Positions 7,261-17,106 of a stretch of 56,261 nt of DNA are shown here, in pieces. Position 1 is the stretch's first letter. Each line of letters begins with the position of its first letter. The translations under genes and the position numbers were made by a program. The DNA is from Candidatus Bacteroides intestinipullorum (GTDB taxonomy: Bacteria; Bacteroidota; Bacteroidia; Bacteroidales; Bacteroidaceae), in the NCBI GenBank assembly GCA_018883785.1, contig JAHLFO010000001.1:1-56261 (forward strand), given 5' to 3'. The notes beneath the pieces are model-generated. The model was not told the DNA's origin. It did not search any database and saw only the letters and a list, made by a program, of their open reading frames with translations.

Positions 7261-9357
7261 ATGCTCGACCTGACCCAGCGTGACATCAAATTCCTGACGG
7301 GCGTTGGCCCCCAGCGTGCGGTCCTGCTCAACAAGGAGTTGGGCATTTTCTCTATGCATGACCTCCTGTATTATTTCCCTTATAAATATGTAGACAGGAG
7401 CCGGATTTATGCTATTCGCGAGATTGACGGCTCTATGCCCTATATCCAGCTGAAAGGACAAATTCTGGGCTTCGAGTTAGCGGGCGAGGGGCGAGGCCAA
7501 CGCCTGATTGCCCATTTCTCCGACGGTACGGGCATCGTGGATCTGGTATGGTTTCAGGGCATTAAATACATCACGGGCAAATACAAGGTTCATCGGGATT
7601 ACATAGTTTTTGGCAAACCTGCGCCCTTCAACGGACGCATCAACATTTCCCATCCCGACATTGACGAGGTGTCCGAAGTGACTCTTACCTCCATGGGGCT
7701 TCAGCCCTATTACAACACGACGGAGCGCATGAAGCGAGGAGGGCTCCACTCGCGCGCCATCGAAAAAATGATGGCCAACCTCCTCAAGCAAATCAATGAG
7801 CCGTTGCCCGAAACCCTCTCGCCCGGCATCCTGGCCGAGCATCACCTGATGCCTTTGACGGACGCCTTGCGCCATATCCACTTCCCTACCAATGCCGATG
7901 CCCTCCGCAAGGCGCAATATCGCCTGAAGTTCGAAGAATTGTTTTATGTCCAGCTCAACATCCTGCGCTATGCCAAGGATCGCCAGCAGCGTTATCGGGG
8001 ATACGTCTTCGGACGGGTGGGCGAGGTCTTCAACACTTTTTATTCCCGACATCTGCCATTCGCGTTGACCGGTGCCCAGAAGCGAGTGCTGAGGGAAATC
8101 AGGTGCGACCTTGGTTCGGGACGCCAGATGAACCGTTTGCTCCAAGGCGACGTGGGGAGTGGGAAGACGCTTGTGGCGCTGATGAGCATGTTGATAGCTT
8201 TGGACAACGGCTATCAGGCTTGCATGATGGCACCCACCGAGATTCTGGCCAACCAGCACTATGAGACTATCTGTCACTTTCTGGAAGGGATGGATATCCG
8301 TGTGGAGTTGCTCACCGGCTCCATCAAAGGCAAGCGGCGCGAAGCGATTCTCTCCGGTCTCTTGTCGGGCGAGGTGCGCATCCTGATAGGCACGCACGCC
8401 CTGATAGAAGATACCGTGCAATTTGCTTCTTTAGGCTTGGCCGTCATTGACGAACAACATCGCTTCGGGGTAGAGCAACGTGCCCGTTTGTGGATGAAAA
8501 ACGATCAGCCGCCACACGTCCTGGTGATGACCGCCACCCCCATCCCCCGCACATTGGCCATGACTCTCTACGGAGACTTGGACGTGTCGGTGATAGACGA
8601 GTTGCCTCCCGGACGGAAGCCCATCGCCACCATCCACCAGTTTGACAATCGGCGCGAGAGCCTCTATCGCTCCGTGCGCAAGCAGATTGATGAGGGAAGG
8701 CAGGTGTACTTCGTCTACCCCCTTATCAAGGAAAGCGAGAAAATCGACTTGAAGAACCTGGAGGAAGGATACGAGCTGATTTGTGCGGCCTTCCCCGATT
8801 GCCGGGTGTGCAAGGTGCATGGCAAGATGAAGCCCGCCGAGAAAGATGCCCAGATGCAGCTCTTCGCTTCTGGCGAAGCGCAGATTATGGTGGCCACTAC
8901 GGTAATAGAGGTGGGAGTCAACGTGCCCAATGCCTCGGTGATGGTCATTGAAAATGCCGAACGCTTCGGCCTCTCCCAGCTTCACCAGTTGCGGGGCAGG
9001 GTGGGGCGTGGAGCCGACCAATCTTATTGCATATTGGTGACTGGGTACAAGCTCGCCGAGGACACACGCAAACGCCTGGAGATCATGGTGCGCACCAACG
9101 ATGGTTTCGAGATAGCCGAAGCCGACCTTAAACTCCGTGGCCCTGGCGATTTGGAAGGTACCCAGCAGAGCGGCATTGCCTTTGACTTGAAAATTGCCGA
9201 CATCGCCCGCGATGGACAACTTTTGCAATATGTGCGCGAGGTGGCTCAACGCATAGTTGAGGCCGACCCCAACGGGGAGCGTCCCGAGAACGACATCCTT
9301 TGGCGGCAACTGAAGGCGTTGCGCAAGACCAACATCAATTGGGCGGCCATCAGCTGA
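7261..9357 (+). CDS. recG: ATP-dependent DNA helicase RecG
   Basis: RecG remodels stalled forks and branched DNA. The 698-residue protein has the N-terminal wedge/OB domain, the P-loop GDVGSGKT at about residue 297, the DEQH box (DEQHRFG, about 397-403), the TATPIPRTLAM motif III, and the C-terminal helicase half with HQLRGRVGRG and the GPGDLEGTQQSG wedge-helicase signature. Length is normal. It is the last gene of the rightward run. Directly after the stop is a compound hairpin (9358-9400) without a T tract. Confidence 0.97.
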   Translation: MLDLTQRDIKFLTGVGPQRAVLLNKELGIFSMHDLLYYFPYKYVDRSRIYAIREIDGSMPYIQLKGQILGFELAGEGRGQRLIAHFSDGTGIVDLVWFQGIKYITGKYKVHRDYIVFGKPAPFNGRINISHPDIDEVSEVTLTSMGLQPYYNTTERMKRGGLHSRAIEKMMANLLKQINEPLPETLSPGILAEHHLMPLTDALRHIHFPTNADALRKAQYRLKFEELFYVQLNILRYAKDRQQRYRGYVFGRVGEVFNTFYSRHLPFALTGAQKRVLREIRCDLGSGRQMNRLLQGDVGSGKTLVALMSMLIALDNGYQACMMAPTEILANQHYETICHFLEGMDIRVELLTGSIKGKRREAILSGLLSGEVRILIGTHALIEDTVQFASLGLAVIDEQHRFGVEQRARLWMKNDQPPHVLVMTATPIPRTLAMTLYGDLDVSVIDELPPGRKPIATIHQFDNRRESLYRSVRKQIDEGRQVYFVYPLIKESEKIDLKNLEEGYELICAAFPDCRVCKVHGKMKPAEKDAQMQLFASGEAQIMVATTVIEVGVNVPNASVMVIENAERFGLSQLHQLRGRVGRGADQSYCILVTGYKLAEDTRKRLEIMVRTNDGFEIAEADLKLRGPGDLEGTQQSGIAFDLKIADIARDGQLLQYVREVAQRIVEADPNGERPENDILWRQLKALRKTNINWAAIS

Positions 9358-9400
9358 CGGCTTTGCCAAACTTTGGCGACGGCTTTGCGAAGGAAAGCCG
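9358..9400. other. Compound hairpin downstream of recG
   Basis: CGGCTTT (9358-9364) pairs with AAAGCCG (9394-9400), and inside it GCCAA (9365-9369) pairs with TTGGC (9373-9377). No T run follows, so it is not a classic intrinsic terminator; it may protect the 3' end of the message. The rest of the 288-bp gap to 9645 is AT-rich and holds a TAACTTTG box at 9571-9578 that could serve the next gene. Confidence 0.5.
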
Positions 9401-9645
9401 ATGCCACCTCCAAGGTTTGACAGACGCACGTTCGGTATGAGAATGTGTTGTAAAACATGTTTCTTGTATTGTGCTGAATGATAGTGTGTTATAAGGGTTG
9501 TTCACTGAAATCTTCGGTTTTAAGATGAAAAAATAGTTAATAGGGGATTCGCCCTTTTGGAAAGAAGTATTAACTTTGAGGGAATTTTTTAGTAAACCCA
9601 TTTAAAGAAACAGGTGCTTCCACCTCAAAATACAGACAGGAACGA

Positions 9646-10503
9646 ATGAAATTGCCTCTAATTAAAACCCTTTGTTTGGCTGCGATGACGGCATTCGGCA
9701 TGAATACTTTCGCGCAAGACCTCATAGCCCGCCAGGCTCCCATCGACCGGAAACTCAAAACCGTTGATTCATTGGCTCTCCAAAAACAAATCCGCGTAGA
9801 ACAATCCCTCTATCCCGCTTTCGACATCTACCCTTCTTGGAATAACGAGATGGTCTCTTATAAAGATGTTGTCTTCCCTGAAACTTATACTTTCGACCTT
9901 ACCGGCTTCTGCATGCCCACGGAGCATACTAAAATCACTGACGTGTTTGGCTACCGTCCGCGCAGACGCAGAGGACACTATGGTCTGGACATCAAGGTGT
10001 ATGTGGGCGATACCATCCGTGCGGCTTTCGACGGAAAGGTGCGCGTGGTGAAGAACCAGGGGCGCCGCGGTTATGGCAAGTACGTGGTTATTCGTCACGA
10101 CAATGGCCTGGAGACCGTCTACGGTCACTTGTCCAAGCAGTTAGTGGAGGTGGATCAACTGGTAAAGGCGGGCGAACCCATCGCCCTCGGTGGAAATACG
10201 GGGCGCTCCACGGGGTCGCACCTGCACTTTGAGACGCGATTCTTGGGCAAGCCGTTGAATCCCGCCCTGATGTTCGACTTTGAGAAGCAAGACATTGTGG
10301 CCGATACTTATACTTTCCACAAAGACAAGAGCGACTCGAAGAAGGGGACTTCGCCCAAAGGCTTGTTCTACAAAGTCAAGCGGGGCGATACCTTGTCAAA
10401 GATTGCAAGTCGGCAGGGCACTACGGTCAGTCAGCTTTGCAAGCTGAACCGCATCACACGCCGCACCGTCTTGCGTCCGGGGCAGGTATTGCGTTGTTCA
10501 TAA
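9646..10503 (+). CDS. M23 family metallopeptidase with C-terminal LysM domain
   Basis: A signal peptide ending near Ala23 (TFAQD) exports this 285-residue protein. Residues about 95-220 form a peptidase M23 (LytM) domain: the metal ligands appear as the His of RGHYGLDI, Asp in the same motif, and the HLH of TGSHLHFE. Residues about 240-285 form a LysM motif (YKVKRGDTLSKIASRQ) that binds peptidoglycan. The protein probably cleaves peptide cross-links during wall growth or division. Both zinc motifs look intact, so it is likely an active enzyme and not an EnvC-like activator. A clear terminator follows at 10530-10571. Confidence 0.92.
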   Translation: MKLPLIKTLCLAAMTAFGMNTFAQDLIARQAPIDRKLKTVDSLALQKQIRVEQSLYPAFDIYPSWNNEMVSYKDVVFPETYTFDLTGFCMPTEHTKITDVFGYRPRRRRGHYGLDIKVYVGDTIRAAFDGKVRVVKNQGRRGYGKYVVIRHDNGLETVYGHLSKQLVEVDQLVKAGEPIALGGNTGRSTGSHLHFETRFLGKPLNPALMFDFEKQDIVADTYTFHKDKSDSKKGTSPKGLFYKVKRGDTLSKIASRQGTTVSQLCKLNRITRRTVLRPGQVLRCS

Positions 10504-10529
10504 AAACAAAAACGTAGACAATCATATCG

Positions 10530-10571
10530 GGAGGGCACTTTAATATAAATTTAGGGTGTCCTCCTTTTCTT
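10530..10571 (+). terminator. Intrinsic terminator after the M23 peptidase gene
   Basis: GGAGGGCAC (10530-10538) pairs with GTGTCCTCC (10556-10564), nine pairs with one G-U, followed by TTTTCTT. The A/T-only loop is 17 nt. Confidence 0.8.
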
Positions 10572-10596
10572 ATCTGTCATATTATTCCTACCTTTG
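10565..10596 (+). promoter_or_regulatory. Promoter for the DUF1599 gene
   Basis: TACCTTTG at 10589-10596 is an exact -7 box, with TTTT at 10565-10568 twenty bases upstream as a near -33 element. The promoter begins inside the T tract of the preceding terminator. A TTG codon in the -7 box is in frame with the next gene but cannot be its start. Confidence 0.65.
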
Positions 10597-10614
10597 CATA
10601 CATTTTTTGAGGAT

Positions 10615-11157
10615 ATGAAGGATACCAAAGAGCAATTTGAACACGTCATAGCCATTTGCAGGGACTTGTTTGCCAAGAAGTTGCACGATTATGGGCCTGC
10701 TTGGCGCATACTTCGCCCGGTGTCGGTGACCGACCAATTGTACATCAAGGCCAACCGCATCCGGAGTATCGAAACCAAGGGCGTTGCATTGGTGGATGAG
10801 GGTATACGCTCGGAATTCATCGCCATCGTCAACTACGGCATCATCGGCCTGATTCAATTGGAGTTGGGCTATGCCGACCGGGCTGACCTCTCCAACGAGG
10901 AAGCTTTGGCCTTGTATGACAAATACGCCAAGGCATCGCTCGACTTGATGCTGGCCAAGAATCATGATTATGATGAGGCTTGGCGGGGAATGCGCATCAG
11001 TTCGTACACCGACCTGATATTGATGAAAATTTACCGTACCAAGCAGATAGAGAGCTTGTCCGGCAATACCCTCGTATCCGAGGGTGTGGATGCTAACTAT
11101 ATGGATATGATAAACTATTCCGTGTTCGGCTTGATCAAGATTGAATTTGGAGACTGA
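10615..11157 (+). CDS. DUF1599 domain-containing protein
   Basis: The 180-residue protein consists of two similar halves: CRDLFAKKLHDYGPAWRILR near residue 16 and LMLAKNHDYDEAWRGMR near residue 115 each open one copy, and each copy ends with a YGIIGLIQLE or YSVFGLIKIE helix. DUF1599 is widespread in Bacteroidota and its biochemical role is not known to me. The repeated K-x2-DY-x2-AW motif suggests a helical bundle with an acidic site, but this is only a structural guess. The ATG at 10615 is set by the promoter at 10565-10596. It lies 13 bp before the DoxX-like membrane gene. Confidence 0.85.
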   Translation: MKDTKEQFEHVIAICRDLFAKKLHDYGPAWRILRPVSVTDQLYIKANRIRSIETKGVALVDEGIRSEFIAIVNYGIIGLIQLELGYADRADLSNEEALALYDKYAKASLDLMLAKNHDYDEAWRGMRISSYTDLILMKIYRTKQIESLSGNTLVSEGVDANYMDMINYSVFGLIKIEFGD

Positions 11158-11170
11158 GAAAAGACATATC

Positions 11171-12478
11171 ATGGAAGAGGTGGTGGTGAATGTATGCCGC
11201 TTCGTGCTGGGTGCCACCTTTGTTTTCTCCGGCTTTGTCAAGGCGGTAGATCCCATGGGATTCTACTACAAGGTGCAGGATTACCTTGAAGCTTTCGGCA
11301 TGAGTCTGTGGGTGCCTTCCATTTTCATCCTTTTCTTTGTCATCGGGTTGTCTGCGGTAGAGTTTTGCGTGGGTGTCTTTCTCGTCTTCGGCATCCGGCG
11401 GAGGGTGGCAGCCCCCATTGCCCTGCTCCTGATGGGGGTGATGACGCCGTTGACTCTCTATCTGGCGTTGTTCAATCCGGTGTCCGATTGCGGATGTTTT
11501 GGTGATGCGGTGGTGCTGACCAATTGGGAAACCTTCTGGAAGAATGTGGTGCTCCTGGTGGTAGCCTTCGTGGTGTTCAAGTATCCCGAGCGTATCTGGC
11601 GTTTTGTATCGTCTGAGATGGAGTGGATGATTTCCCTGTATTCCTTCTTGTTCATCTTTGTCTTTTCCTTCTATTGTTTGGCCAATTTGCCTGTTTTGGA
11701 TTTCCGACCCTACCGGGTAGGCGTGGACATCCGCAAAGGTATGGAGATGCCCGAAGGAGCCAAACCCAGCGTATTCGAGTCGCACTTCATCCTCGAAAAG
11801 GACGGAGAGCGTCGGGAGTTCACGTTGGAGGATTATCCGGACAGCACATGGACCTTCATCGAGGCGCGTTCCGTCTTGGTGGAGAAAGGCTATGAGCCTC
11901 CCATACAGAATTTTGCCCTGATGGAGGTGGAGACGGGGGAGGACATCACCCAAGAAGTGCTGGCCGACACAAACTATGTCTTTCTCCTCGTAGTGAATCG
12001 TGTGGAGACGGCAGATGATGGAAACATCGACCTTATCAATGAGGTGTATGATTATAGCGTGGAGCATGGTTATGTTTTCTATGCACTGACATCCTCAGCG
12101 CGCGAGGAGATCGAATTGTGGTGCGACCGCACGGGGGCGGAATATCCTTTCTGCCAGGCGGACGATATCACCTTGAAGACCGTTATCCGATCCAATCCCG
12201 GGCTTCTTCTCCTCAAGGGAGGCGTCATCCTGAATAAATGGAGCGACAACCAGCTGCCCGACGAATATGACCTTTCAGCTCCTCTCGACCAGTTGGAGAT
12301 TGGCCAGCAAAAGGAGGTGAACGACTTGCGCACCATTGGCTATGTGCTTCTGTGGTTTTTCGTGCCTTTGGCGTTGGTGGTAGTTGTAGACCTCGCTGTG
12401 GTCAAGCGCAAGGAGGAGAAACGGCGCGAGCAGCAGAAGAAGGCGTGTGAAGTAGAAAAGAATAAAGAGATTCATTAA
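11171..12478 (+). CDS. DoxX-like membrane protein with C-terminal periplasmic domain (BT_3928-type)
   Basis: This 435-residue protein begins with a DoxX/MauE-like membrane bundle: about four segments in residues 1-140 (including VCRFVLGATFVFSGFVKAVD and ILFFVIGLSAVEFCVGVFLV), with a Cys-containing NPVSDCGCFGD loop near residue 112. A further membrane span follows near 155-180, then a soluble region of about 200 residues, and a last span near 395-415 before a Lys/Glu-rich tail. Related MauE-like proteins handle thiol or quinone redox chemistry; the CGC motif would fit, but function is unproven. The ATG at 11171 starts directly before the first membrane helix. It is cotranscribed with the DUF1599 gene and ends 21 bp before tpiA. 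Confidence 0.78.
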   Translation: MEEVVVNVCRFVLGATFVFSGFVKAVDPMGFYYKVQDYLEAFGMSLWVPSIFILFFVIGLSAVEFCVGVFLVFGIRRRVAAPIALLLMGVMTPLTLYLALFNPVSDCGCFGDAVVLTNWETFWKNVVLLVVAFVVFKYPERIWRFVSSEMEWMISLYSFLFIFVFSFYCLANLPVLDFRPYRVGVDIRKGMEMPEGAKPSVFESHFILEKDGERREFTLEDYPDSTWTFIEARSVLVEKGYEPPIQNFALMEVETGEDITQEVLADTNYVFLLVVNRVETADDGNIDLINEVYDYSVEHGYVFYALTSSAREEIELWCDRTGAEYPFCQADDITLKTVIRSNPGLLLLKGGVILNKWSDNQLPDEYDLSAPLDQLEIGQQKEVNDLRTIGYVLLWFFVPLALVVVVDLAVVKRKEEKRREQQKKACEVEKNKEIH

Positions 12479-12499
12479 CCCTTTTAATAATAAATTATT

Positions 12500-13255
12500 A
12501 TGAGAAAGAACATTGTTGCAGGAAACTGGAAAATGAACAAAACCCTCCAAGAGGGCATTGCTCTGGCAAAAGAACTGAATGAAATGTTGGCTAACGAAAA
12601 GCCCAATTGCGACGTCATCATTTGCACGCCGTTCATCCACTTGGCATCGGTTACGCCGCTGGTTGATCCCGCCAAGATTGGTGTAGGTGCTGAGAACTGT
12701 GCAGACAAGGAGTCTGGCGCATATACAGGTGAGGTTTCTGCCGCTATGGTAGCTTCCACGGGTGCCAAGTATGTCATCCTGGGTCACTCCGAGCGTCGTG
12801 CTTACTATCACGAGACGGTTGAAATCTTGGCCGAGAAAGTAAAGTTGGCCTTGGCTCACGGCTTGACCCCCATCTTCTGCATCGGCGAGGTGTTGGAAGA
12901 GCGTGAAGCTAACAAGCAGAACGAGGTAGTAGCTGCTCAGCTGGCTTCCGTATTCTCTCTCTCTGCCGAAGACTTCTCCAAGATCATCCTGGCTTACGAG
13001 CCTGTTTGGGCCATTGGTACCGGCAAGACCGCCACACCTGCTCAGGCTCAGGAGATCCACGCCTTCATCCGCTCACAAGTGGCCGAGAAGTATGGCAAGG
13101 AAGTGGCCGATAACTGCTCCATCCTCTATGGTGGCAGCTGCAAGCCCAGCAATGCCAAGGAACTCTTCGCCAATCCCGATGTGGATGGTGGCCTGATTGG
13201 TGGCGCTGCCCTGAAAGCTGCTGACTTCAAGGGCATCATCGACGCGTTCAACTGA
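12500..13255 (+). CDS. tpiA: Triosephosphate isomerase
   Basis: TpiA interconverts glyceraldehyde 3-phosphate and dihydroxyacetone phosphate. The 251-residue protein has AGNWKMN with the catalytic lysine at the N-terminus, GHSERR around residues 94-99 with the catalytic histidine, and [14 protein letters not shown] around 165 with the catalytic glutamate and the loop-6 hinge. GGSCKP near residue 215 binds the phosphate. Length and order are standard. Codon choice looks that of a highly expressed gene. A long palindromic element follows at 13285-13361. Confidence 0.98.
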   Translation: MRKNIVAGNWKMNKTLQEGIALAKELNEMLANEKPNCDVIICTPFIHLASVTPLVDPAKIGVGAENCADKESGAYTGEVSAAMVASTGAKYVILGHSERRAYYHETVEILAEKVKLALAHGLTPIFCIGEVLEEREANKQNEVVAAQLASVFSLSAEDFSKIILAYEPVWAIGTGKTATPAQAQEIHAFIRSQVAEKYGKEVADNCSILYGGSCKPSNAKELFANPDVDGGLIGGAALKAADFKGIIDAFN

Positions 13256-13284
13256 TCTTGAAGAAGAACGAAACAAGGTTAATC

Positions 13285-13361
13285 TTTTAGACGCGGATCA
13301 TGCGGATTGAGCGGATTTGGAGAATGTAGATCCGCTTCATCCGCTTTATCCGCGTCTAAAA
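13285..13361. repeat. Long palindrome built from three GCGGAT/ATCCGC pairs
   Basis: A perfect 14-bp outer stem (13285-13298 with 13348-13361) encloses two further GCGGAT/ATCCGC pairs (13302-13307 with 13339-13344, and 13311-13316 with 13330-13335), separated by 2-4-bp bulges. The two outer ends are A/T tracts inside the stem, so it could fold in transcripts from either strand. It lies between tpiA and the SPOR gene. Related but weaker GCGGAT stems occur at 27867-27901. Confidence 0.85.
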
Positions 13362-13377
13362 AATATCAGGATTGATA

Positions 13378-13839
13378 ATGAAAAGACTTATTATCCTCTT
13401 GTCTGCTTTCCTGTGTGTGGCTTATGCCTCGGCGCAGAGCAAGGATATCCTTACCAGCCTTCAAAAAGATGTGCCAGGACAAGGTAAGGTGACCATTCAT
13501 CAGGATGCACGCATCGCGGCTTTGGTCGGTTCGGAGGCTGTACCCGTGGGCGAAGACGGTAGCCGGGTCATCAAGAAGGCGGGCTATCGCATACAGGTGT
13601 ATGCGGGAAACAATACACGTGAGGCGAAGAACGAAGCTCATGCCATCGGAGTTCGTGTCAAGGAACTTTTCCCCGATCTGCCCGTCTATACTTCGTTCAA
13701 TCCGCCCCGCTGGCTATGCCGTGCGGGCGACTTTAGCACTATCGAAGAGGCCGACGCCATGATGCGCCAGTTGCGTGCCGTGGGCGACTTTAAGGCCGTG
13801 TCTATTGTGCGCGAGCAAATTAATATACCGTTAGAGTGA
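13378..13839 (+). CDS. SPOR domain-containing exported protein
   Basis: The 153-residue protein has a signal peptide (MKRLIILLSAFLCVAYASAQ) and a C-terminal SPOR-like domain, roughly residues 72-145, starting at YRIQVYAGNNTREAKNEAHA. SPOR domains bind glycan strands lacking stem peptides, often at the division site. The ATG at 13378 begins the signal peptide directly; an in-frame TTG two codons earlier is less likely. It lies 12 bp before folE and may share its message. A role in wall binding or division is inferred from the domain only. Confidence 0.8.
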   Translation: MKRLIILLSAFLCVAYASAQSKDILTSLQKDVPGQGKVTIHQDARIAALVGSEAVPVGEDGSRVIKKAGYRIQVYAGNNTREAKNEAHAIGVRVKELFPDLPVYTSFNPPRWLCRAGDFSTIEEADAMMRQLRAVGDFKAVSIVREQINIPLE

Positions 13840-13851
13840 ATATAAAGAACT

Positions 13852-14436
13852 ATGCTACATAAAGAAGAAATCACATCCCCCCATTTGGATGAACTGAAAG
13901 AACATTATCAACGTATCCTCACCCTATTGGGCGAGGATCCTGCCCGGGAAGGCTTGCTCAAAACCCCTGAACGCGTAGCCAAAGCCATGCTGACTCTTAC
14001 TGGAGGCTATGCCATGGATCCCCACGAAGTGCTGCGATCCGCCCGTTTCAAGGAAGATTATAACCAGATGGTCATCGTGAAGGATATAGATTTCTTCTCC
14101 CTCTGTGAGCACCACATGCTTCCTTTCTATGGCAAAGCGCATGTGGCTTACATCCCCAACGGCTACATCACTGGGTTGAGTAAGATTGCCCGCGTGGTGG
14201 ACATCTTCTCCCATCGCCTCCAAGTGCAGGAGCGCATGACGCTGCAAATCAAACAATGCATCCAGGAAACACTCAATCCCTTGGGTGTGATGGTGGTTGT
14301 CGAGGCGCGACACATGTGTATGCAGATGCGCGGGGTAGAGAAGCAGAATGCCATTACTACTACCTCAGACTTCTCCGGTGGATTCAATCAGGCGAAGACG
14401 AGGGAGGAGTTCATGAACCTCATTAAGCGAGGATGA
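13852..14436 (+). CDS. folE: GTP cyclohydrolase I FolE
   Basis: FolE converts GTP to 7,8-dihydroneopterin triphosphate, the first step of folate synthesis. The 194-residue protein has [21 protein letters not shown] early, [20 protein letters not shown] (zinc ligands Cys and His) in the middle, and [16 protein letters not shown] with the second zinc cysteine near residue 160. All are intact. Another folate gene, folC, lies at 18535. About 100 bp separate it from maeB, and a promoter box occurs there. Confidence 0.97.
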   Translation: MLHKEEITSPHLDELKEHYQRILTLLGEDPAREGLLKTPERVAKAMLTLTGGYAMDPHEVLRSARFKEDYNQMVIVKDIDFFSLCEHHMLPFYGKAHVAYIPNGYITGLSKIARVVDIFSHRLQVQERMTLQIKQCIQETLNPLGVMVVVEARHMCMQMRGVEKQNAITTTSDFSGGFNQAKTREEFMNLIKRG

Positions 14437-14492
14437 TTGAAAATCTAACACTATTTATCACTTTCTCACTTACACTTTTCAACTATTATCGT

Positions 14493-14500
14493 TAATTTTG
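14493..14500 (+). promoter_or_regulatory. Candidate -7 box for maeB
   Basis: TAATTTTG fits TAnnTTTG and is followed by CGG, 37 bp before the maeB ATG. The base string 19 bp upstream is TTAC, a weak -33 match. Confidence 0.45.
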
Positions 14501-14537
14501 CGGCCAAATGAAACGATCATTCAAATCATAGTAGTAT

Positions 14538-16823
14538 ATGGCAAAGATAACCAAAGAAGCCGCCTTGCTCTACCACTCTATGGGCAAGCCGGGAAAAATT
14601 GAAGTAATCCCTACCAAACCTTACAGTACTCAAACTGATCTCTCCCTTGCCTATTCGCCCGGCGTGGCCGAGCCGTGTCTGGAGATTGAGAAAAACCCCA
14701 TTGATGCCTACAAGTACACCGCCAAAGGTAACCTCGTGGCTGTTATTTCCAACGGTACAGCCGTCCTCGGATTGGGCAATATCGGTGCCTTGGCTGGCAA
14801 ACCGGTGATGGAAGGCAAGGGCCTGTTGTTCAAGATATATGCGGGGATTGATGTGTTTGACATCGAGGTGAACGAAACCGACCCCGACAAGTTCGTGGAG
14901 GCCGTCAAAGCCATTGCTCCCACTTTCGGAGGCATCAACTTAGAGGATATCAAAGCTCCCGAATGTTTTGAGATTGAGCGTCGCCTCAAAGAAGAGCTTG
15001 ACATCCCCGTCATGCACGATGACCAGCATGGCACCGCTATCATCTCCAGTGCCGGATTGCTCAATGCCCTCGAAGTGGCAGGCAAGAAAATTGAAGATGT
15101 CAAGATCGTGGTCAATGGCGCAGGGGCATCCGCTGTATCCTGTACCAAACTTTACATCTCCTTGGGCGCACGCTTGGAGAACGTGGTGATGCTGGACAGC
15201 AAAGGGGTTATCCGTAAGGACCGCGAGAACCTGACGGAGCAGAAACGCTTCTTCGCTACCGATCGTGATATCCATACCTTGGCCGAAGCCATCGAAGGCG
15301 CTGATGTCTTCCTCGGTCTCTCCAAGGGTAATGTCCTTACCCAAGACATGGTGCGTTCTATGGCTAAAGATCCCATTGTGTTTGCGTTGGCCAATCCCAC
15401 GCCGGAGATTTCCTATGAGGATGCTATGGCTGCACGTCCTGATGTATTGATGGCGACCGGCCGCTCCGATTATCCGAATCAGATCAACAATGTCATAGGC
15501 TTCCCTTACATCTTCCGTGGCGCACTGGATACACATGCCAAGGCCATTAACGAGGAGATGAAGATCGCCGCAGTGCGCGCTATCGCCGGGTTGGCCAAGC
15601 AACCAGTGCCCGACGTGGTGAACAATGCTTATCACGTGAACGACCTCATCTTTGGACGCGACTACTTCATACCGAAACCTGTCGATCCGCGGCTTATCAC
15701 CGAAGTGTCCTGTGCCGTGGCCCGCGCAGCAATGGAGAGCGGCGTTGCTCGTACTCCTATCCAAGATTGGGATGCCTATAAGAAGCACTTGCTGGAGTTA
15801 ATGGGCTATGAGAGCCAGTTCACTGCACAGCTTTACGAACTTGCCCGCCAGAATCCGCAGCGTGTAGTATTTGCCGAGGGCACGCATCCCAAGATGCTGA
15901 AGGCCGCTGTGGAAGCTAAGGCCGAAGGCATTTGCCAACCTATCCTCTTGGGCAACGACGAACTGATAGCCAAGATGGCCAAGAAACTCAATCTGAGCCT
16001 TGAAGGTATAGAGGTGGTCAATCTGCGTCACCCCAACGAGCAGGAACGTCGCGAACGCTATGCCCACATTCTTGCCAAGAAGCGTGCCCGTGAAGGTGCC
16101 ACTTACGAGGAGGCCAATGACAAGATGTTCGAGCGCAACTATTTCGGCATGATGATGGTGGAAACGGGCGAAGCCGATGCTTTCATTACCGGACTTTACA
16201 CCAAGTATAGCAATACCATCAAAGTGGCCAAGGAAGTTATCGGCATTCAGCCGGGTTACTCTACTTTCGCCACAATGCATATCCTCAATTCCAAGAAGGG
16301 CATCTTCTTCTTGGCAGATACCTTGATCAACCGTCATCCTGATGCAGAGACGATGATTGACATCGCCAAGCTGACGGAGCACACTGTCCGCTTCTTCAAC
16401 CAAACGCCGGTCATCGCCATGCTGAGTTACAGCAACTTTGGTGCAGATACCATCGGAAGCCCTGTGAATGTTCACAAGGCCGTAGAGTACATGCAGGAGC
16501 ATTATCCCGACTTGGCCATTGATGGTGAGATGCAGGTCAACTTCGCTCTTAACCGTGATTTGCGTGATCAGAAGTACCCCTTCACGCGTCTCTTGGGCAA
16601 AGATGTCAATACACTTATTTTCCCCACGTTGAGTTCTGCCAATGCAGGTTACCAACTCTTGCAAGGGATGCACACGGACGGCGAGCTGATCGGCCCGATA
16701 CAGATGGGATTGAACAAGCCCATTCATTTCACGGACTTCGAAAGCTCGGTGCGCGACATCGTCAACATCACGGCCGTGGCTGCTATTGATGCCATCGTGG
16801 CCAAGAAGCAAGCTGAGCAATGA
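14538..16823 (+). CDS. maeB: NADP-dependent malic enzyme with C-terminal phosphotransacetylase-like domain
   Basis: MaeB oxidatively decarboxylates malate to pyruvate with NADP, providing NADPH. The 761-residue protein is the usual hybrid. Residues 1 to about 425 are the malic enzyme ([11 protein letters not shown] near 36, [13 protein letters not shown] and [10 protein letters not shown] near 160, the NAD(P) Rossmann motif [12 protein letters not shown] near 193). Residues about 430-760 resemble phosphotransacetylase ([27 protein letters not shown]). In known MaeB proteins this second domain binds acetyl-CoA and regulates the enzyme without transferase activity. The stop overlaps the next small frame by 4 bp (ATGA). 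Confidence 0.96.
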   Translation: MAKITKEAALLYHSMGKPGKIEVIPTKPYSTQTDLSLAYSPGVAEPCLEIEKNPIDAYKYTAKGNLVAVISNGTAVLGLGNIGALAGKPVMEGKGLLFKIYAGIDVFDIEVNETDPDKFVEAVKAIAPTFGGINLEDIKAPECFEIERRLKEELDIPVMHDDQHGTAIISSAGLLNALEVAGKKIEDVKIVVNGAGASAVSCTKLYISLGARLENVVMLDSKGVIRKDRENLTEQKRFFATDRDIHTLAEAIEGADVFLGLSKGNVLTQDMVRSMAKDPIVFALANPTPEISYEDAMAARPDVLMATGRSDYPNQINNVIGFPYIFRGALDTHAKAINEEMKIAAVRAIAGLAKQPVPDVVNNAYHVNDLIFGRDYFIPKPVDPRLITEVSCAVARAAMESGVARTPIQDWDAYKKHLLELMGYESQFTAQLYELARQNPQRVVFAEGTHPKMLKAAVEAKAEGICQPILLGNDELIAKMAKKLNLSLEGIEVVNLRHPNEQERRERYAHILAKKRAREGATYEEANDKMFERNYFGMMMVETGEADAFITGLYTKYSNTIKVAKEVIGIQPGYSTFATMHILNSKKGIFFLADTLINRHPDAETMIDIAKLTEHTVRFFNQTPVIAMLSYSNFGADTIGSPVNVHKAVEYMQEHYPDLAIDGEMQVNFALNRDLRDQKYPFTRLLGKDVNTLIFPTLSSANAGYQLLQGMHTDGELIGPIQMGLNKPIHFTDFESSVRDIVNITAVAAIDAIVAKKQAEQ

Positions 16824-17014
16824 TGCTGCCCGGATATCGGCGGGGGAGGCGTCGTCTCTCCCGCTCGCAATGTGTGTGCATCACGCTCCTTTGGGTGCTG
16901 TTGTGCTATATCGTTCTCACTAAAGCTGAGCGCATAGATGGTCCAGTTATCCTGATGATTGTACTCAGTGGAGCATTGGTGTTCATACCGGTTATCAAGG
17001 CGTTGAAGCATTGA
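16820..17014 (+). CDS. Small membrane protein of unknown function
   Basis: The frame starts in an ATGA overlap with the maeB stop, which suggests coupled translation. It encodes 64 residues: a basic head (GYRRGRRRLSRSQ), two hydrophobic segments (about residues 17-33 and 42-58) and a short tail. I do not recognise a family. Positive residues at the N-terminus and the two-span hairpin fit a small inner-membrane protein. A strong hairpin terminator follows at 17045. It could be a chance frame, but the overlap, the membrane pattern and the terminator placement favour a real gene. Confidence 0.5.
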   Translation: MMLPGYRRGRRRLSRSQCVCITLLWVLLCYIVLTKAERIDGPVILMIVLSGALVFIPVIKALKH

Positions 17015-17044
17015 TGGCTGACACGGGATAACTCAGATACAACA

Positions 17045-17084
17045 GATGCGGGTAACGCTGATTTTTTATAGCGCTATCCGCATC
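17045..17084. terminator. Bidirectional terminator hairpin between converging genes
   Basis: GATGCGGGTA (17045-17054) pairs with TATCCGCATC (17075-17084) and, after one bulged base on each side, CGCT pairs with AGCG. The loop carries a T6 tract. It sits in the 92-bp gap between two gene ends that face each other. Confidence 0.7.
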
Positions 17085-17106
17085 GATTGTATTCAATATC
17101 TTCTTG

